DNA from: Actinomycetes bacterium
Lineage (GTDB): Bacteria > Actinomycetota > Coriobacteriia > WRKU01 > WQUG01
NCBI GenBank assembly: GCA_031268615.1
Contig: JAIRWZ010000104.1
Coordinates: 1 to 6,894 of the forward strand
Reading direction: 5' to 3'
DNA length: 6,894 bases
In this document: positions 5,045 to 6,894 of the stretch, piece after piece
Layout: each line of letters begins with the position of its first letter
Position numbering within the stretch: position 1 is the stretch's first letter
The notes under the pieces: generated by a model
Database searches by the model: none
Seen by the model: only the letters and a program-made list of their open reading frames with translations
What the model was told of the DNA's origin: nothing
Program-made: the position numbers and the translations under genes

Positions 5045-6166
5045 TTAAACGATACTCCGCAGGGCTTGCAGGAAGGCCTCATTTTGCGCTGGCGTGCCCA
5101 CGGTCACACGCAGACAGTCGGTCAGATAGGCTGCGCGTGAAAAGTCCCGAATGCAAATATCGTAGTCCTGCAACAGCCGCTGGGCAACGCGGTGGGCGTT
5201 GGTTGTGCGAAAGAGGAGGTAATTTGCCTCGGAGGGCCAGACCTCGACGGTGGGGATGGCGTCCAGCTGGGTGTACAACCAGTCGCGCTGTTCCACGATT
5301 GCCCTGATACGCGGCTCGAAAAGATTGGCATGCGCGTAGGCGACCCGTCCTACCCATTGCGAAAAGGCGTTAACCGAATACGGCATTCGAACTTTTGCCA
5401 GAGTCGCTATGACTTCCGGCGAGGCCAGGATGTAGCCCAAACGCAGACCTGCCAATGAAAAGGCCTTCGAAAAGGTGCGCAGTATTGCCAGATTCGGGTA
5501 GCGGTCCAGCCAGGGCCGCATGGTGCGGCGCGAGAACTCAAAGTAGGCTTCATCGACGCAGATGAGGGCATTACTGGTCTCCAGCAGACGTTGCAGTTCG
5601 TCTTCAGCGCTCATGTTGCCGGATGGATTGTTAGGATTGGCAACGATACAGAGGTCTATATCACCTGCCGACAGGCGCGCTGCCGTCGCGTCCACGGCGA
5701 CGGCAAAGGTTTCGCGGTCACGCGGAAGAGCGACGGTGCGCGTTTCAGTCGTATGCGCGTATATTTCGTACAGGGAAAAGGTCGGTGGCAGGTTCAAAAA
5801 ACAGCGGTCTTTCCCACCCCAGGCTAAAAACAAGTCTAAAATCAGCTCATCGCCGCCGTTTCCTAACAGCACCTGTTCGTCTTCCAGCCCGTTGGCTTCG
5901 GCAATCAGCGCGCGCAGCTGCCGCGCCAAAGGGTCAGGATATTTACGCCAGGCAAAGTCAGACAGACCCGCCTTCAGTTCGCGCAACACCTCATCGGGCA
6001 GAGTTTCAGGAGCCTCGTTAGCCGAAAGCATTATCGCGGCAGTAGGCTCGGTCGCTTCATAGGGAACCAAATCGCGCACAGACGGTCGCGGTAAACGTAG
6101 GCCAGGTATGGATGGCATGTTCGTGGACATACTAGGGGTCGTGGACATGTTCGTGGTCGTAGTCAT
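5045..6166 (-). CDS. hisC: Histidinol-phosphate aminotransferase
   Basis: PLP-dependent aminotransferase that converts imidazole acetol phosphate and glutamate to histidinol phosphate and 2-oxoglutarate. From ATG 6166 it has 373 residues. Visible fold-type I motifs are LSANEAPE (about 47-54), GNGGDELI (102-109), NPNNPSGN (177-184), DEAYFEF with D205 and Y208 contacting the cofactor, TFSKAFSLAGLRLGY with the Schiff-base lysine K234, and LRVTVGTP with R353 for the substrate carboxylate. An in-frame codon at 6217 would overlap hisD by 35 nt. I prefer 6166 because AGGAAGG lies 8 nt upstream and the start then follows hisD by 16 nt. The first 25 or so residues (MTTTTNMSTTPSMSTNMP) are low complexity, come from short DNA repeats, and contain three more in-frame ATG codons. 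The conserved domain begins near RPSVRDLVPYE. Aromatic or other HisC-like aminotransferases look similar, but the operon settles the role. Confidence 0.94.
   Translation of the reverse strand: MTTTTNMSTTPSMSTNMPSIPGLRLPRPSVRDLVPYEATEPTAAIMLSANEAPETLPDEVLRELKAGLSDFAWRKYPDPLARQLRALIAEANGLEDEQVLLGNGGDELILDLFLAWGGKDRCFLNLPPTFSLYEIYAHTTETRTVALPRDRETFAVAVDATAARLSAGDIDLCIVANPNNPSGNMSAEDELQRLLETSNALICVDEAYFEFSRRTMRPWLDRYPNLAILRTFSKAFSLAGLRLGYILASPEVIATLAKVRMPYSVNAFSQWVGRVAYAHANLFEPRIRAIVEQRDWLYTQLDAIPTVEVWPSEANYLLFRTTNAHRVAQRLLQDYDICIRDFSRAAYLTDCLRVTVGTPAQNEAFLQALRSIV
6116..6156 (-). repeat. Short direct repeats encoding the HisC N-terminal extension
   Basis: On the plus strand CATGTTCGTGG occurs at 6116-6126 and 6146-6156, and TCGTGGACAT at 6121-6130 and 6139-6148. 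Read on the coding strand they give the repeating Met-Ser-Thr and Thr-Asn-Met pattern of the HisC leader and create several in-frame ATG codons. Local duplication by replication slippage is the simplest origin. Confidence 0.75.
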
Positions 6167-6174
6167 ACAAACAG

Positions 6175-6181
6175 CCTTCCT
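6175..6181 (-). promoter_or_regulatory. Ribosome binding site of hisC
   Basis: AGGAAGG on the minus strand lies 8 nt before ATG 6166, just after the hisD stop. It decides the start in favour of 6166 over the upstream in-frame codon at 6217 and over the downstream ATGs at 6148, 6130 and 6118. Confidence 0.85.
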
Positions 6182-6182
6182 G

Positions 6183-6894
6183 CTACTCTTCTGTCCGCAG
6201 ACGGACAGCCTGGGCATGAGCCCACAAGGTTTCAGTGTCAGCCAGCGTCATGATGGCCTGCGAGTCTTCCTGCAAGGCTTCGCGCGAATAGGACAGTATG
6301 CTGGACTTTTTCACGAAATCGTCCACTGACAGGGGCGAGGAAAAACGCGCCGTCCCCCCTGTGGGCAAGGTATGGTTCGGACCAGCAATATAATCGCCAA
6401 CCGGTTCGGGCGTCCACGAGCCCAGGAAAATAGCTCCCGCGTTTTCAATCGCTCCTAATAGTGCAAAGGGATCGCGGGTCAGCACTTCCAGGTGTTCCGG
6501 CGCGATATAATTCGCCGCCACCACCGCGTCGTCAATCGACGCGCAGACCACCGCGACGCCGTTGTCGCGAAGCGAAGCGCGGGTAATGTCGGCGCGCGTG
6601 CTGGCGGCCAGCAACGGTTCCAATTCGCGCTCGACAGCTGCTGGCAGCTCGGATTCGGTTGTTACCAGATACACGGCAGCGCGCGGGTCGTGTTCGGCCT
6701 GCGCCATTAGGTCAATCGCTACCAGTCGCGCGTCCGCGCTGTCATCGGCCAAAACCAGCACTTCGGAGGGACCGGCAATCATGTCGATACCCACCGTGCC
6801 CTGCACTAACTTTTTGGCAGCGGCCACCCAAGCGTTGCCGGGACCGACGATTTTGTCCACAGCAGGTATCGTTTCCGTCCCCCACGCCAACGCG
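6183..6894 (-). CDS. hisD: Histidinol dehydrogenase, C-terminal part (5' end outside window)
   Basis: Oxidises L-histidinol to L-histidine in two NAD-dependent steps at a zinc site, the last reaction of the pathway. The frame is open to the right edge. The visible 236 residues are a little over half of the usual roughly 430. Numbering from the first whole codon: [18 protein letters not shown] (3-20), [16 protein letters not shown] (about 35-50), QAEHD with zinc ligands Q65 and H68, APEHLE with catalytic E133 and H134, [15 protein letters not shown] with zinc ligand D167, and a C-terminal AHAQAVRLR with zinc ligand H226. The start is not in the window. The TTG codon at 6890-6888 lies in the middle of the conserved [10 protein letters not shown] segment and is not a start. 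The TAG stop at 6183 is 16 nt from the hisC start, which places hisD upstream of hisC in the same transcript. All C-terminal catalytic residues are intact. Confidence 0.97.
   Translation of the reverse strand, partial: ALAWGTETIPAVDKIVGPGNAWVAAAKKLVQGTVGIDMIAGPSEVLVLADDSADARLVAIDLMAQAEHDPRAAVYLVTTESELPAAVERELEPLLAASTRADITRASLRDNGVAVVCASIDDAVVAANYIAPEHLEVLTRDPFALLGAIENAGAIFLGSWTPEPVGDYIAGPNHTLPTGGTARFSSPLSVDDFVKKSSILSYSREALQEDSQAIMTLADTETLWAHAQAVRLRTEE

Noticed and set aside
4900..5082. Minus-strand 60-codon open frame bridging the end of hisC, the spacer and the start of hisB
   Set aside because: It overlaps two certain genes in another frame, has no recognisable domain and is explained by the repeat-rich spacer.
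5562..6062. Plus-strand 166-codon open frame opposite hisC
   Set aside because: It is antisense to a strongly conserved gene, shows no protein motif and has low-complexity Ser/Arg composition typical of shadow frames.

Overview
This window is a nearly uninterrupted histidine-biosynthesis operon, read entirely on the minus strand, so transcription runs from the right edge to the left edge. In transcription order it holds hisD (5' part outside the window), hisC, hisB, hisH, hisA, hisF, hisI, hisE, a PHP-type histidinol-phosphatase (hisK), and the start of a gene joining an RNase HI domain to a QueD/6-pyruvoyltetrahydropterin-synthase domain, which runs off the left edge. I see no convincing gene on the plus strand, no RNA gene, no transposase and no CRISPR array. 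No promoter or clear terminator lies inside the window. The operon promoter, any leader, and hisG must lie beyond the right edge or elsewhere.

Layout: hisD 6894-6183 (partial), hisC 6166-5045, a 107-nt spacer with three small inverted repeats, hisB 4937-4350, hisH 4350-3646, hisA 3646-2885, hisF 2885-2118, hisI 2121-1705, hisE 1697-1407, hisK 1401-586, rnhA-queD fusion 604-1 (partial). Apart from the hisC-hisB spacer, junctions are 1-, 4- or 19-nt overlaps or gaps of 5-16 nt, which indicates one translationally coupled mRNA. HisE and HisI remove pyrophosphate from PR-ATP and open the ring of PR-AMP. HisA isomerises ProFAR, and HisH with HisF make IGP and AICAR. HisB dehydrates IGP, HisC transaminates the product, HisK removes the phosphate and HisD oxidises histidinol to histidine. 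Every step after hisG is therefore represented, with separate hisI and hisE, a monofunctional HisB, and a PHP phosphatase in place of a bifunctional HisB.

Two features depart from a routine his operon. First, an interspersed palindromic repeat (core GGGTCAAGCCCGGCATGAC on the plus strand) has entered two coding regions. It forms an extra N-terminal segment in HisI and an extra C-terminal tail in HisH, in the same orientation and reading frame, so both proteins carry the peptide VMPGLTRH. Second, the last gene is a continuous RNase HI-QueD fusion whose RNase H half is clearly poorer in GC than its QueD half.

Organism: a bacterium of moderate GC content. The monofunctional HisB, PHP-family HisK and split hisI/hisE suggest a Gram-positive-type lineage (Bacillota, Coriobacteriia-like Actinomycetota, or a neighbour such as Chloroflexota). 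This is a weak inference; nothing in the window fixes the taxon.
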